Shown: positions 1 through 9,447 of the stretch, piece after piece | Layout of the letters: the number at the start of each line of letters is the position of its first letter | Position numbering within the stretch: position 1 is the stretch's first letter | Assembly: GCF_004348825.1 (NCBI RefSeq) | Contig: NZ_SMJU01000004.1 | Location: 326,759-390,758, forward strand | DNA: 64,000 nt | Direction: 5' to 3' | Source of the DNA: Arundinibacter roseus | Lineage (GTDB): Bacteria > Bacteroidota > Bacteroidia > Cytophagales > Spirosomataceae | Notes under the pieces: generated by a model | What the model saw: only the letters and a program-made list of their open reading frames with translations | Databases searched by the model: none | Told to the model about the DNA's origin: nothing | Made by a program: the position numbers and the translations under genes

Positions 1-933
1 CTTGGCAACATCCTAGGGGCAATTGTACCAGCTATTGAACTTTCCAAAGATCCAGCCAATGAATCGTTTTTCTTCATTGCGGATTTGCATTCCCTGACTA
101 CCCTAAAAGATGGCCAAACCCGGTCGGAATACGTACGGGCAATTGCCGCAACATGGCTGGCTTTTGGATTCGATACCGCAAACAATACCTTTTGGAGGCA
201 ATCACGAGTGCAGGAACATACGGAGTTGGCCTGGTACCTCAACTGCTTCACGCCTTACCCGATGCTGGCAAATGCGCATTCGTTCAAAGATAAATCTGAA
301 AGGCTGGCCGATGTAAACGCTGGTTTATTTACCTATCCGGTATTGCAGACCGCCGACATTCTGCTGTATGATGCCAATCTCGTGCCCGTTGGTAAAGATC
401 AAAAGCAACACCTGGAAATGGCCAAAGATATTGCCCGAACTGTCAATGCTCAGGTTGGTGAAGAAATTCTGGTTTTGCCTGAATCCCGCATTGACGAGCG
501 CCTGATGGTGATTCCTGGACTTGACGGGCAAAAAATGAGTAAATCCTATAATAATTACATTGATATTTTTCTTCCTGAGAAAGAATTATTGAAGGTAATT
601 AAAAAGATTGTTTCAGATTCTACGCCACTTGAAGATCCAAAAAATCCGGATACGGACATAACTTTTCAGTTGTATTCGCTCATCGCATCGGAGGATGCAA
701 CTGCCGAGATGCGGGAAAATTATTTACGCGGCAATTACGGCTATGGGCACGCCAAAAAAGCACTTCATGAACTCATTTTGGAAAAATTCCGCGAACCCCG
801 TGAAATTTTTGACTATTACATGAATCATGAGGAAGCTTTGGAGAAAATTTTGGTAGAAGGCGAAGAAAAAGCCCGGCAAGTAGCTCAGCAAACCATCGGA
901 CGAATGCGCCAAGCCCTTGGTTTTAGCTCATGA
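1..933 (+). CDS. trpS: Tryptophanyl-tRNA synthetase, 5'-truncated by window edge
   Basis: This class I aminoacyl-tRNA synthetase charges tRNA-Trp with tryptophan in the cytoplasm. The reading frame is open from base 1, so the N-terminus lies outside the window; a TTG at 85 is internal, not the start. The first visible residues (LGNILGAI) follow the HIGH-type ATP-binding signature, and the second signature, KMSKS, is intact in GQKMSKSYNN (about 526-555). The C-terminal helical domain ends in MRQALGFSS. About 310 residues are visible, so only some 15-25 are missing compared with the usual 325-335. The stop overlaps the ATG of the next gene by four bases (ATGA), so the two are probably co-translated. 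Identification is secure. Confidence 0.96.
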   Translation, partial: LGNILGAIVPAIELSKDPANESFFFIADLHSLTTLKDGQTRSEYVRAIAATWLAFGFDTANNTFWRQSRVQEHTELAWYLNCFTPYPMLANAHSFKDKSERLADVNAGLFTYPVLQTADILLYDANLVPVGKDQKQHLEMAKDIARTVNAQVGEEILVLPESRIDERLMVIPGLDGQKMSKSYNNYIDIFLPEKELLKVIKKIVSDSTPLEDPKNPDTDITFQLYSLIASEDATAEMRENYLRGNYGYGHAKKALHELILEKFREPREIFDYYMNHEEALEKILVEGEEKARQVAQQTIGRMRQALGFSS

Positions 934-1520
934 ACGACCTGATTCAGCATAGCATCAGCCTGGATCAAACGCTATTCCTGTGGCTAAACAGCAAGCATAC
1001 TGCATGGACAGATGTGGCTATGGGCTTGATTACCAATAAATTCACCTGGATTCCACTTTATGTTTTCATGATTTTTTCCTTGTGGCGGCAGTTTGGCAAA
1101 ACTGCCGCTATACATGTACTTTTCCTGATTGGCGTAGTTGCGCTATCCGACCAAATTGCCTCCGGTTTTTTTAAACCTTTTTTCATGCGGCCCCGGCCCT
1201 GTCACGATCCGATGATCGGTTCGTTGGTACATTTGGTAAGCGGCTGTGGCGGTCCCTTTGGCTTTGTATCCTCGCATGCTTCAACAAGCTTTGGTTTGGC
1301 ACTCGCGCTTAATTTACTACCTTCCAAACCGCTCTCATGGAGCAAATGGCTTTACCTTTGGGCGTTCATTTATTCATACAGTCGCATTTATACGGGTGTT
1401 CATTACCCGTTGGACATCGTGGGAGGCGCACTCGTTGGCGTTTTCTCCGCTTTATTTTTATATTTTCCTTTTAGTTACTTAAATAAACGAAATCAATCAT
1501 TATCGGAGCGAAACCATTAA
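930..1520 (+). CDS. PAP2-family membrane phosphatase
   Basis: This is an integral membrane phosphatase of the type 2 phosphatidic acid phosphatase family, 196 residues long. All three catalytic motifs are visible: KPFFMRPRP (about residue 82), SSHAS (about 114) with the catalytic His, and SRIYTGVHYPLD (about 151) with the nucleophilic His and its Asp. About five hydrophobic segments separate them. Family members dephosphorylate undecaprenyl diphosphate, lipid A or phospholipid head groups at the periplasmic face; the sequence does not show which substrate applies here. It overlaps trpS by four bases, a coupling that is positional and suggests no shared pathway. Length fits the short PgpB/BcrC-like group. 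Confidence 0.88.
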   Translation: MNDLIQHSISLDQTLFLWLNSKHTAWTDVAMGLITNKFTWIPLYVFMIFSLWRQFGKTAAIHVLFLIGVVALSDQIASGFFKPFFMRPRPCHDPMIGSLVHLVSGCGGPFGFVSSHASTSFGLALALNLLPSKPLSWSKWLYLWAFIYSYSRIYTGVHYPLDIVGGALVGVFSALFLYFPFSYLNKRNQSLSERNH

Positions 1521-1561
1521 TTAATTTAGGTTAACTATCGCTAATTCAATGGTTTTTTTTG

Positions 1562-1569
1562 TATTTTTG
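1562..1569 (+). promoter_or_regulatory. Probable -7 box of prs promoter (TATTTTTG)
   Basis: TATTTTTG matches the Bacteroidota -7 consensus TAnnTTTG exactly and lies 18 bases before the chosen prs ATG at 1588. I see no convincing TTG at the -33 position. The box lies downstream of the earlier in-frame ATG at 1549, which argues that the earlier ATG is not in the transcript. Confidence 0.5.
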
Positions 1570-1587
1570 CGCAAATTTTACCTTTTC

Positions 1588-2532
1588 ATGGCTGCACTTA
1601 ATACCGTTAAAATATTCTCAGGAAGTTATTCCACCTATCTTGCGGATCTAATCGCCAAGGACTACGGCCGCCCACTTGGTGGCTACACCTGCCGGACGTT
1701 CAGCGATGGTGAAATTTCTCCCATTTTTGAAGAATCTGTTCGGGGATGTGATGTATTCATTATTCAGTCTACACCACCTCCGATGGACAATCTGTTGGAA
1801 TTGCTCCTGATGGTGGATGCAGCCCGCCGTGCTTCTGCTCACTACGTGACGGTTGTTTTGCCCTATTTTGGGTATGCCCGTCAGGATCGGAAAGATAAGC
1901 CGCGCGTAGCAATCGCTGCAAAGTTGGTGGCCAATTTGCTATCAGCGTCAGGAGCAGATCGTTTGATGACAATTGACCTGCATGCTGGACAAATTCAGGG
2001 ATTTTTTGACTTTCCGGTCGATCACCTGGAAGGTACCTCAGTTTTTGTTCCCTATCTCAAATCGTTGAATCTCGACAATTTGCTCATAGCTTCCCCGGAT
2101 GTCGGCGGAGCCGCACGGGCCCGGAATTTCGCCAAATTCCTGAATGCGGATATGGTCATTTGCGACAAATACCGCAAACGCGCCAATGAAATTGCCTCTA
2201 TGCAGGTCATTGGGGAAGTAGAAGGCGCAAACGTGGTATTGTTTGATGACCTGATTGATACCGGAGGTACGATGTGTAAAGCCGCTGAAATTATCCTTAA
2301 AAAAGGAGCTAAATCGGTACGGGCTATTTGTACGCACCCCGTGATGTCAGGCAATGCCTACGAAAATATTGAAAACTCGCTTCTCGAAGAACTCATCGTG
2401 ACGGATACACTTCCTTTACATCGGGAAAGCGAAAAAATTAAAGTCTTATCGGTAGCGCCACTTTTTGCCAAGGCAATCGGCCGTATCCGTGATCATGAAT
2501 CTATTAGTTCACTTTTTATAAATAATCAATAA
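1588..2532 (+). CDS. prs: Ribose-phosphate pyrophosphokinase
   Basis: This cytoplasmic enzyme makes PRPP from ribose 5-phosphate and ATP, feeding purine, pyrimidine, His, Trp and NAD synthesis. The PRPP-binding loop VVLFDDLIDTGGT and the metal/ATP region around TIDLHAGQIQGFF are both intact. An in-frame ATG at 1549 would add 13 residues (MVFFVFLRKFYLF) not seen in the family. The ATG at 1588 gives MAALNTVKIFSGSYS and 314 residues, the usual length, and fits the promoter box at 1562. The downstream neighbour is a bL25/Ctc gene, a pairing seen in many bacteria (prs-rplY/ctc). Confidence 0.95.
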   Translation: MAALNTVKIFSGSYSTYLADLIAKDYGRPLGGYTCRTFSDGEISPIFEESVRGCDVFIIQSTPPPMDNLLELLLMVDAARRASAHYVTVVLPYFGYARQDRKDKPRVAIAAKLVANLLSASGADRLMTIDLHAGQIQGFFDFPVDHLEGTSVFVPYLKSLNLDNLLIASPDVGGAARARNFAKFLNADMVICDKYRKRANEIASMQVIGEVEGANVVLFDDLIDTGGTMCKAAEIILKKGAKSVRAICTHPVMSGNAYENIENSLLEELIVTDTLPLHRESEKIKVLSVAPLFAKAIGRIRDHESISSLFINNQ

Positions 2533-2564
2533 GTAAATAATCATTTTTTTAAATTTTAGTACAT

Positions 2565-3131
2565 ATGAAAAAACTAGAGATTGTAGGGTATCGTAGAGCG
2601 AATCTCGGTAGAAACGAAGCGCAGGACCTCCGCGCAGAAGGCAATGTTCCGTCAGTATTATACGGTGGCAAAGATCAGGTACATTTTTATGCACCTGCCA
2701 TGTTGTTTCGCCCACTGCTGACCACCCCCGATATTTTTGAAGTAACTCTCAATATAGAAGGCGAATTGTTTAAAGCTATATTGCAGGATTCTCAGTTTGA
2801 TCCGGTCAATGATATGATCATTCACGCTGACTTTCTGGAAATTATAGATGGCAAGGAAATTAAAGTAGATGTACCCATTAAATTGACGGGAGCATCAACA
2901 GGAGTTTTCAAAGGTGGAAAACTTAATCAAAAATTGCGTAAATTGCGCGTAAAGGGTTTGTCAGAAAATATTCCTGACTATATTGAGGTTGATATTACAA
3001 GCCTTGATCTAGGTAAATCAGTGAAAGTTTCGGCGATTCAGGCAGAAGGATTCACTATTCTGAGCCAAATGAGTAACCCGGTTGCTTCCATCGAAATCCC
3101 ACGGGCCCTTCGCGGACAGCTCAAAGCGTAG
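2565..3131 (+). CDS. rplY: 50S ribosomal protein bL25 / general stress protein Ctc
   Basis: This 188-residue protein belongs to the long bL25 (CTC/TL5) type, which binds 5S rRNA on the large subunit. The N-terminal bL25 beta-barrel (about 1-92, containing RAEGNVPSVLYGG) is followed by the beta domain specific to long forms (about 100-185, with the DVPIKLTG segment). The gene starts 33 bases after prs with no terminator between, so the two probably share a transcript. A clear hairpin terminator follows at 3168. No Shine-Dalgarno sequence is visible, as usual in this phylum. Confidence 0.92.
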   Translation: MKKLEIVGYRRANLGRNEAQDLRAEGNVPSVLYGGKDQVHFYAPAMLFRPLLTTPDIFEVTLNIEGELFKAILQDSQFDPVNDMIIHADFLEIIDGKEIKVDVPIKLTGASTGVFKGGKLNQKLRKLRVKGLSENIPDYIEVDITSLDLGKSVKVSAIQAEGFTILSQMSNPVASIEIPRALRGQLKA

Positions 3132-3167
3132 TAATAAAATATTTTTCATGGCTAATAGATACAAACG

Positions 3168-3191
3168 TGCCGACCATTGGTCGGCATTTTT
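3168..3191 (+). terminator. Intrinsic terminator after rplY
   Basis: An 8-bp perfect stem (TGCCGACC / GGTCGGCA) with an ATT loop is followed directly by TTTTTG. It ends the prs-rplY unit. Confidence 0.85.
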
Positions 3192-3244
3192 GTTTTCAGG
3201 CATACAATTTTTGTCAGTTTCTGCGTAAATAAAATTGTCTTTTT

Positions 3245-4009
3245 ATGCTCAAAGAGAGATTTGATCTGACATCCAGGCTTGCCCTTGTGACTGGTGCAAG
3301 CCAGGGAATTGGCCGGAGCATTGCCCTGGGATTGGCTGAATACGGTGCGGATGTGATTGTTTTATACCATTCCGGCAAAAAAAATGCGGAAAAGGTTGCC
3401 AAAGAAATCAAAGCATTAAATCAGAAAGCCTACCTTTTTCAGTCTGATTTGAGTAAAAATCAAGCGCCTGAAAAACTTTTTGCGAAATTAAAGAAGAAAC
3501 ATCTATTCCCGGATATTCTCGTCATTAATGCTTCGGTTCAGGTAGCCCGTCCCTGGGCTGACATGACCGAAAAGGATTTTTCGTATCAGGTCAATACCAA
3601 TATTCGCGCGACGCTTCAACTGATGCAACTCTTTATGCCACACCTTTTGGAGCAACAGTGGGGGCGCATTGTAACGTTGGGTAGCGTGCAGGAATCACGG
3701 CCTCATCCAGCCATGATCGTATACGCTGCCACAAAAGCTGCCGTTGAAAATATGGTGAAAAATGTGGCGATACAAGTTGCCGACAAAGGTGTTACGGTTA
3801 ATAATCTCGCACCCGGTGTAATTGGTACTCCCCGAATTGAAGAACCTGTACCGGAAATTGATGAAGAGATTCACCAGCGCATGACAATCCCGGCCGGTGG
3901 TATCGGTGAACCCGAAGATTGCGCAGCAGTGGCACTTTTGCTTTGTTCAGAAGCAGGAAGGTTTATTACCGGACAAACCATTTTTGTAGATGGTGGAATG
4001 AGTCTTTGA
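3245..4009 (+). CDS. SDR-family oxidoreductase
   Basis: This is a classical short-chain dehydrogenase/reductase of 254 residues. The NAD(P)-binding motif TGASQGIG lies near residue 18, and the catalytic Ser (LGSVQ) and YAATK active-site motif are in place. A C-terminal GQTIFVDGG strand is typical of FabG-like members. The NNLAPGVIGTPR segment is the usual substrate-loop entrance. The second motif reads NASVQ rather than the common NNAG or NAG, a modest deviation. The substrate cannot be told from sequence. It stands alone between two terminators and so is probably monocistronic. Confidence 0.88.
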   Translation: MLKERFDLTSRLALVTGASQGIGRSIALGLAEYGADVIVLYHSGKKNAEKVAKEIKALNQKAYLFQSDLSKNQAPEKLFAKLKKKHLFPDILVINASVQVARPWADMTEKDFSYQVNTNIRATLQLMQLFMPHLLEQQWGRIVTLGSVQESRPHPAMIVYAATKAAVENMVKNVAIQVADKGVTVNNLAPGVIGTPRIEEPVPEIDEEIHQRMTIPAGGIGEPEDCAAVALLLCSEAGRFITGQTIFVDGGMSL

Positions 4010-4027
4010 TTCGCCGATCAGCTACAT

Positions 4028-4061
4028 AAAAAGTCCCTGCTCGTTTTCACAAACAGGGACT
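4028..4061 (-). terminator. Intrinsic terminator for the pyrophosphatase gene
   Basis: An 8-bp stem (AGTCCCTG / CAGGGACT) has an A-run on its left side, giving stem-then-UUUUU only on the minus strand. It lies just past the stop of the minus-strand gene ending at 4084. Confidence 0.8.
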
Positions 4062-4083
4062 CATTACATATCATTCTTAGTAC

Positions 4084-6732
4084 TTACTTTCCTGTCACCC
4101 GAATAGAAATCCGGCGATTTTTAGCACGTCCTTCTTCGGTATCGTTACTTGCGACGGGATATTGGTCTCCATAGCCTTCTGATTCCAGACGTGACTCAGC
4201 AACACCTAAGTCTGTCAGAGCAGCTTTCACAGATTTTGCCCGATCTGCAGAAAGTTGAAGATTTTGGCTGGCGTTTCCGGTATTGTCGGTATATCCACCC
4301 AATTTAATAGTTACCTTCTCATGAGCTTTCAAAATTTCGGATACATTTTTGAGCTGCTCCTGCGACTCAGGCATAAGCGAAGCACTACCTGTTTCAAAAA
4401 GTAAACGGTCAAAGTCAAACCATGTATCCTTATCAACAGCTTTGTCGGAATTGATAAAATCGATCAAACTAACCTCAACCGGATTTCCGGAAGTGGCAAT
4501 GTTCATTTTTAAACCATTTTCCAATTCCATCAGAGCAGTAGTCTGCATGCTGCCATCCAACGCTTTGTCCACGGTCACTTCAATAGTCTCGGTAGCAGTT
4601 GCAGTCGAAGCATCAGAAATTACGGCGATGTAGGGCGCAATGACCAATGAAACGATAGACATCAACTTAATTAAAATATTCATCGAAGGACCCGACGTAT
4701 CTTTGAAAGGATCACCGACTGTATCACCTGTTACTGATGCTTTGTGTGGTTCAGATTTTTTGTAGTACATCTGCCCATCAATAAGTACTCCTTTCTCAAA
4801 TGATTTCTTGGCATTATCCCATGCGCCACCGGCATTTGACTGGAACATTCCCATCAATACGCCTGAAACGGTCACACCCGCCAAAAGACCACCCAACACT
4901 TCGGGTCCAAGAGTAAAACCAACCAAAACAGGAACCACGAGCGCAATGGCGCCTGGAAGTATCATTTGTTTCAGTGAGGCTTCGGTAGAAATAGCCACAC
5001 ATTTTTCGTATTCGGGCTCCGCTTTATATTCCATAATTCCCGGAATTTCCCGGAATTGACGACGCACCTCGTTTACCATTTCCATAGCCGCTTTACCTAC
5101 CGCAGAAATCGCAAGCGCACTGAAAATAAAGGGAATCATACCGCCCACAAACAAACCGGCCAATACATCAGCCTTGTAAATATCAATTGCTTTGATGCCG
5201 GCGATTCCGACAAAGGCAGCAAAAAGTGCTAATGACGTGAGTGCTGCAGAGGCAATGGCAAAGCCTTTTCCGGTTGCGGCGGTTGTGTTACCCACAGCAT
5301 CAAGATTATCGGTGCGCTCGCGAACTTCGGGAGGAAGCTGAGACATTTCGGCAATACCACCGGCGTTGTCGGCGATCGGTCCGAAGGCGTCTATTGCGAG
5401 CTGCATTGCCGTGGTAGCCATCATTCCGGCAGCGGCAATAGAAACGCCGTACAGACCTGCAAATTTGTAAGACAGGATAATTCCGGCCGCAAGTACAATC
5501 GTAGGTAAAACGGTCGATTCCATACCAACGGCCAAACCACCGATAATATTGGTTGCGTGACCCGTACCTGATTTCTGAACGATTGAATCTACGGGGCGCT
5601 TGCCCATTGCAGTATAATATTCAGTGATGATTGACATTAAGGCACCAACAACCAAACCTACCACGATAGCAAAAAAGACACCATCAGAGGTAAAGGCAAA
5701 TCCGCGTAAATTTAGATTTTCGGGTAAAATGTGTTTTACCAGAAAATAAGATGTTACAAACGTTATAATAATGGAAGCCCAGTTGCCAAGGTTCAAAGCA
5801 TTCTGAACCGACGAAGTTTCATTTTTGATGCGAACGAAGAAGGTCGATACCAACGAGGCAAGCAAACCAACGGCAGCAATGATCATGGGAAGCAGTACCG
5901 GAGAAAAACCACCGAAGTTGTCTGTCACGTCAATTTCCTGACCAAGTACCATTGTCGCCAAAATTGTGGCCACATACGAACCAAACAAGTCGGCACCCAT
6001 ACCGGCCACATCACCCACGTTGTCACCCACATTGTCGGCAATCGTTGCAGGGTTGCGGACGTCGTCTTCCGGAATTCCGGCTTCTACCTTTCCTACAAGG
6101 TCAGCGCCAACGTCGGCAGCCTTGGTATAAATACCGCCACCCACACGGGCAAAAAGAGCGATAGATTCGGCGCCAAGAGAAAAACCAGCCAATACTTCAA
6201 TGGCCTTTCTCATTTCCATAGACGTAAGCGGTTGACCAAACGCAAATAGGTGGTAAAAAATAATAAACAAACCACCCAAACCAAGTACCGCCAAACCGGC
6301 TACGCCCATACCCATAACAGAACCGCCGGTAAACGAAACCTGTAAGGCTTTGGCAAGCGATGTACGCGCTGCCTCTGCTGTACGTACGTTAGCTTTGGTA
6401 GCGATTTTCATCCCGATGTATCCGGCAGTTGCCGAGAATACAGCTCCAATTAAAAACGCAATTGCAATCAGGGGAGAAGAGTGAATCGGGCGTTCGGGTG
6501 TTCCTTCATCGGAGCCTAGCCAAAATAAAAGAATAGCCGTTGGAATAGCGAAATACGCAAGAATTTTCCATTCGGCTTTAAGAAAGGCAATTGCCCCATC
6601 GGCTATATAACCGGATAATTTTTGCATATTGGCTGTTCCGGCCGGTTGTTTTACAACCCAGCTAAAACGCCATGCGGTGTAGAGTAATCCTACCAAACCA
6701 AAGGCAGGAACCAGGTAAATGATACTATCCAT
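4084..6732 (-). CDS. hppA: Membrane-bound ion-pumping pyrophosphatase fused to an OmpA domain
   Basis: This integral membrane pump couples pyrophosphate hydrolysis to cation export. The 882-residue protein has about 16 membrane segments plus the family signatures [11 protein letters not shown] (about 208), DNVGDNVGD (about 233) and [10 protein letters not shown] (about 481). Ala485 and Gly488 in the last motif are typical of K+-dependent enzymes. Gly251 (GADLFGS) replaces the usual gate Glu, while Glu189 (GAES) appears in the preceding helix; I recall this layout from the Flavobacterium johnsoniae-type H+-pumps. After the last helix an OmpA-like domain (about 770-880) keeps the peptidoglycan-binding Asp816 (YTDNTG) and Arg831 (SADRA). 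The ATG at 6732 is preferred over one 20 codons upstream because the promoter lies between them. Confidence 0.93.
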   Translation of the reverse strand: MDSIIYLVPAFGLVGLLYTAWRFSWVVKQPAGTANMQKLSGYIADGAIAFLKAEWKILAYFAIPTAILLFWLGSDEGTPERPIHSSPLIAIAFLIGAVFSATAGYIGMKIATKANVRTAEAARTSLAKALQVSFTGGSVMGMGVAGLAVLGLGGLFIIFYHLFAFGQPLTSMEMRKAIEVLAGFSLGAESIALFARVGGGIYTKAADVGADLVGKVEAGIPEDDVRNPATIADNVGDNVGDVAGMGADLFGSYVATILATMVLGQEIDVTDNFGGFSPVLLPMIIAAVGLLASLVSTFFVRIKNETSSVQNALNLGNWASIIITFVTSYFLVKHILPENLNLRGFAFTSDGVFFAIVVGLVVGALMSIITEYYTAMGKRPVDSIVQKSGTGHATNIIGGLAVGMESTVLPTIVLAAGIILSYKFAGLYGVSIAAAGMMATTAMQLAIDAFGPIADNAGGIAEMSQLPPEVRERTDNLDAVGNTTAATGKGFAIASAALTSLALFAAFVGIAGIKAIDIYKADVLAGLFVGGMIPFIFSALAISAVGKAAMEMVNEVRRQFREIPGIMEYKAEPEYEKCVAISTEASLKQMILPGAIALVVPVLVGFTLGPEVLGGLLAGVTVSGVLMGMFQSNAGGAWDNAKKSFEKGVLIDGQMYYKKSEPHKASVTGDTVGDPFKDTSGPSMNILIKLMSIVSLVIAPYIAVISDASTATATETIEVTVDKALDGSMQTTALMELENGLKMNIATSGNPVEVSLIDFINSDKAVDKDTWFDFDRLLFETGSASLMPESQEQLKNVSEILKAHEKVTIKLGGYTDNTGNASQNLQLSADRAKSVKAALTDLGVAESRLESEGYGDQYPVASNDTEEGRAKNRRISIRVTGK

Positions 6733-6770
6733 GCGTTGTTTATTTTTGTTTTTTATAGTAAAAAATCGGG

Positions 6771-6802
6771 CAAATATAGTGCTTTGGTACACACTTGCCC
6801 AA
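6771..6802 (-). promoter_or_regulatory. Probable promoter of hppA (TTG-N21-TATATTTG)
   Basis: On the minus strand TATATTTG (complement of 6771-6778) matches TAnnTTTG exactly, with a TTG (6800-6802) 21 bases upstream. Transcription would begin near 6765, about 35 bases before the ATG at 6732. This rules out the longer ORF start. Confidence 0.55.
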
Positions 6803-6861
6803 TCAATTTTCCAAAGAAATAATTATTTATATAGTTTGTTGGATATTTTAAGGCTTGATGT

Positions 6862-6891
6862 TTGAACAAACCCGCTTAGGACGTATTTTGC
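6862..6891 (+). promoter_or_regulatory. Possible promoter of the PIG-L gene
   Basis: TTTG (6861-6864) is followed after 19 bases by TATTTTGC (6884-6891). The -33 element and spacing fit the Bacteroidota pattern, but the -7 box matches the consensus at only six of eight positions. The ATG is 20 bases downstream. Confidence 0.35.
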
Positions 6892-6910
6892 TACCTTTTA
6901 CTTTTCCCTA

Positions 6911-9412
6911 ATGGCTATGAAAAACCAGATTTACCACTTTTTACTTATTATCTTCATCAGTACGTCGGGATTAGCCCAACAGGCCACACCTCCTTCGGGA
7001 GAAATTTTGCTTCAACTTAAAAAACTTCATGTATTGGGAAGTGCCATGCACGTGGCCGCGCATCCCGACGATGAAAATAGTTTGCTCCTGGCTTATTTGG
7101 CCAAAGATCGCCTTTTGGAAACCTACTACCTTTCGTTGACTCGGGGAGATGGCGGACAAAATCTTATCGGGTCGGAACAAAGTGAATATATTGGAATTAT
7201 TCGCACGCAGGAATTACTTGCCGCCCGTCGCATTGACGGCGCTCAGCAGCTGTTTAGCCGGGCGTATGACTTTGGTTTTTCAAAAACCCGGGAAGAAACG
7301 CTTGAATTCTGGGGTAAAGACAAGATTCTGGCTGATGTAGTGTACCTGATCCGAAAACATCGCCCCGATGTGCTCATTACCCGGTTTCCTCCCGATGAAC
7401 GGGCGGGGCACGGGCATCATAATTCGTCGGCCTACCTGGCACTGGAAGCCTTTAAAATTGCCGGCGATGCGACAAAATTTCCCGAACAACTCTCCACCGT
7501 GCAGCCCTGGCAACCGCTTCGAATCGTTTGGAATTCGTATTCTCCCGGTTTTCAAAACAATCAGCCTACCGACCAAGGCAGTTTTATTTCCATTGATCTG
7601 AGTGGCTACAACGCACTTTGGGGGAAATCTTATTCCGAAATTGCCGCTGAAAGCCGGAGTATGCACAAAACGCAGGGGTTCGGCTCAGCGCCTTCGCGCA
7701 CCATTCGGAAGGATTACCTATTGCACAAGGATGGTGAACCCGCAAAGGAAGATTTGTTTGATGGGGTTGACATTAGCTGGAACCGGGTAGCGGGAGGTGC
7801 CGAGGTAAAACGAATGATTGAATCTACAATCGAAACCTTTCAGGCAGAAAATCCGGCTAAATCAGTGCCTGCACTTTTGGCTATTTATAAAGAACTGGAA
7901 AAACTCGACGGAAAGAATTTTTATGTAAAGAAAAAGAAAGAGGATGTTAAAACTTTGATTCAGCAATGTTTAGGTCTTTGGATAGAAACCACAGCCACCG
8001 AATACTCTACCACTGCCGGAGGTAACGCGTCTCTGTTGGTGCAGGCCGTCAATCGAACGTCCACTATTCCAGTAATTCTGCAAAAAGTTTCAATGCCCGG
8101 ACTTACGTTTGACAGCACACTACGGGCAAGGCTTGATCCTTTCAATGGTTTTAAATTACCGGTACAGGCAACTATTCCGAAACAAGTCCCTGTCACTCAA
8201 CCGTATTGGTTAAAAAATCCAATTAAGGATAAAATTTTTCAATACGAAGGTCAAGAGTATATTGGCCTGCCCGAAAATACACCAACGCTACAAACGAGCT
8301 TTACTTTTCTGATTGATGGTCAATCACTTACCTATACCTATCCCTGGAAATTTAAGTACGTAGATCCTTCTATTGGTGAAATTTATCGCCCCTTTGAAGT
8401 TAGGCCTGCTGTAACGGTTAATCTTTCTGAAAAAGTATTGGTCTTTCCCGATCAGACACCCAAGCCACTTTCTTTGCTGGTAAAGGCTCATGACATCGGC
8501 CTTTCGGGAACGCTAACATTCAACCTACCTACGGGCTGGAAGGCAGAACCATCCGAAATTGCCTTTTCGTTTCAGAACAAATACGAGGAAAAAACCTTCC
8601 AGATTAATCTATTGCCGCCTGCTTCCAATAGTTCCGGCAAAATGACCGTAGTTGCCAAAACCAACCGGGGAACATTTTCAAATAGCCTCAGAACTGTGGC
8701 GTATAGCCACATCCCCACACAATCCATTTTCCCTCCCGCGGATGCCGAAATCGTGAGGGTAAATGTAAGAAATCTGGCCAAAGAAATTGGGTATCTCGCA
8801 GGTGCGGGTGACGAAGTTCCGGCGGCTTTGGTGCAGCTGGGTTGTCACGTAACTTTCCTGGGCGAAGCTGAATTAAGCGGAGATTTGAGTCGTTTTGATG
8901 CGATTATTGCCGGGGTTCGCGCTTACAATACCAATGAGCGTCTGGCTTTTTATCAAAATCGCCTGATGGATTATGTAAAAAATGGCGGAACGTTCCTGAT
9001 CCAATATGTTACACCTCGCAACGGATTTTTGAGTAATGATCTAAAAGTAAATCAATTAGGACCTTATCCATTCACAATTAGCCGTGACCGGGTCACTGAC
9101 GAAACAGCAGCGATGCGCTTTCTGACTCCTGAACATTTACTGCTTACGAAACCAAACAAAATCAGCTCAGAAGATTTTGAAGGCTGGATACAGGAAAGAG
9201 GATTGTACTTTGCCACAGATTTTGCCCCACAGTATATCCCGCTTTTTGCCAGCAAAGATCCGGGTGAGGAGGAAAAAACCGGAAGCCTGATCTATTGTTC
9301 GTATGGTAAAGGACATTTTATTTATACCGGACTTTCGTTTTTCAGAGAACTCCCCGCGGGAGTTCCAGGGGCCTATCGGCTTTTTGCCAATCTGATTTCT
9401 GCTGGGAAATAG
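6911..9412 (+). CDS. Secreted PIG-L family deacetylase with C-terminal ThuA/GATase-like domain
   Basis: This 833-residue exported protein starts with a signal peptide (cleavage probably after GLAQ, about residue 23). The PIG-L/LmbE domain (about 40-290) has the zinc motif AHPDDE (50-55) and the second metal motif HGHH (about 167-170). Such enzymes remove acetyl groups from N-acetylglucosaminyl conjugates. A beta-rich middle region follows. The last 200 residues (with FDAIIAGVRAYN and YVKNGGTFLIQY) resemble a ThuA or glutamine-amidotransferase-like flavodoxin fold, a combination common in Bacteroidota but of unknown substrate. A second ATG two codons in is an equally possible start. A 5-oxoprolinase gene follows after 35 bases, perhaps in the same transcript. 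Confidence 0.87.
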   Translation: MAMKNQIYHFLLIIFISTSGLAQQATPPSGEILLQLKKLHVLGSAMHVAAHPDDENSLLLAYLAKDRLLETYYLSLTRGDGGQNLIGSEQSEYIGIIRTQELLAARRIDGAQQLFSRAYDFGFSKTREETLEFWGKDKILADVVYLIRKHRPDVLITRFPPDERAGHGHHNSSAYLALEAFKIAGDATKFPEQLSTVQPWQPLRIVWNSYSPGFQNNQPTDQGSFISIDLSGYNALWGKSYSEIAAESRSMHKTQGFGSAPSRTIRKDYLLHKDGEPAKEDLFDGVDISWNRVAGGAEVKRMIESTIETFQAENPAKSVPALLAIYKELEKLDGKNFYVKKKKEDVKTLIQQCLGLWIETTATEYSTTAGGNASLLVQAVNRTSTIPVILQKVSMPGLTFDSTLRARLDPFNGFKLPVQATIPKQVPVTQPYWLKNPIKDKIFQYEGQEYIGLPENTPTLQTSFTFLIDGQSLTYTYPWKFKYVDPSIGEIYRPFEVRPAVTVNLSEKVLVFPDQTPKPLSLLVKAHDIGLSGTLTFNLPTGWKAEPSEIAFSFQNKYEEKTFQINLLPPASNSSGKMTVVAKTNRGTFSNSLRTVAYSHIPTQSIFPPADAEIVRVNVRNLAKEIGYLAGAGDEVPAALVQLGCHVTFLGEAELSGDLSRFDAIIAGVRAYNTNERLAFYQNRLMDYVKNGGTFLIQYVTPRNGFLSNDLKVNQLGPYPFTISRDRVTDETAAMRFLTPEHLLLTKPNKISSEDFEGWIQERGLYFATDFAPQYIPLFASKDPGEEEKTGSLIYCSYGKGHFIYTGLSFFRELPAGVPGAYRLFANLISAGK

Positions 9413-9447
9413 TTGATCAATTTTTATTCAAATAAAATCCTCCCCTT

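Noticed and set aside
1549-1587. Upstream ATG for prs
   Set aside because: The -7 promoter box lies between it and the accepted ATG, and the extra residues are not conserved.
5731-6249. A 172-codon plus-strand frame inside the pyrophosphatase gene
   Set aside because: The frame is antisense to essential catalytic motifs of hppA, and the predicted protein is unusually basic and lacks any signature.
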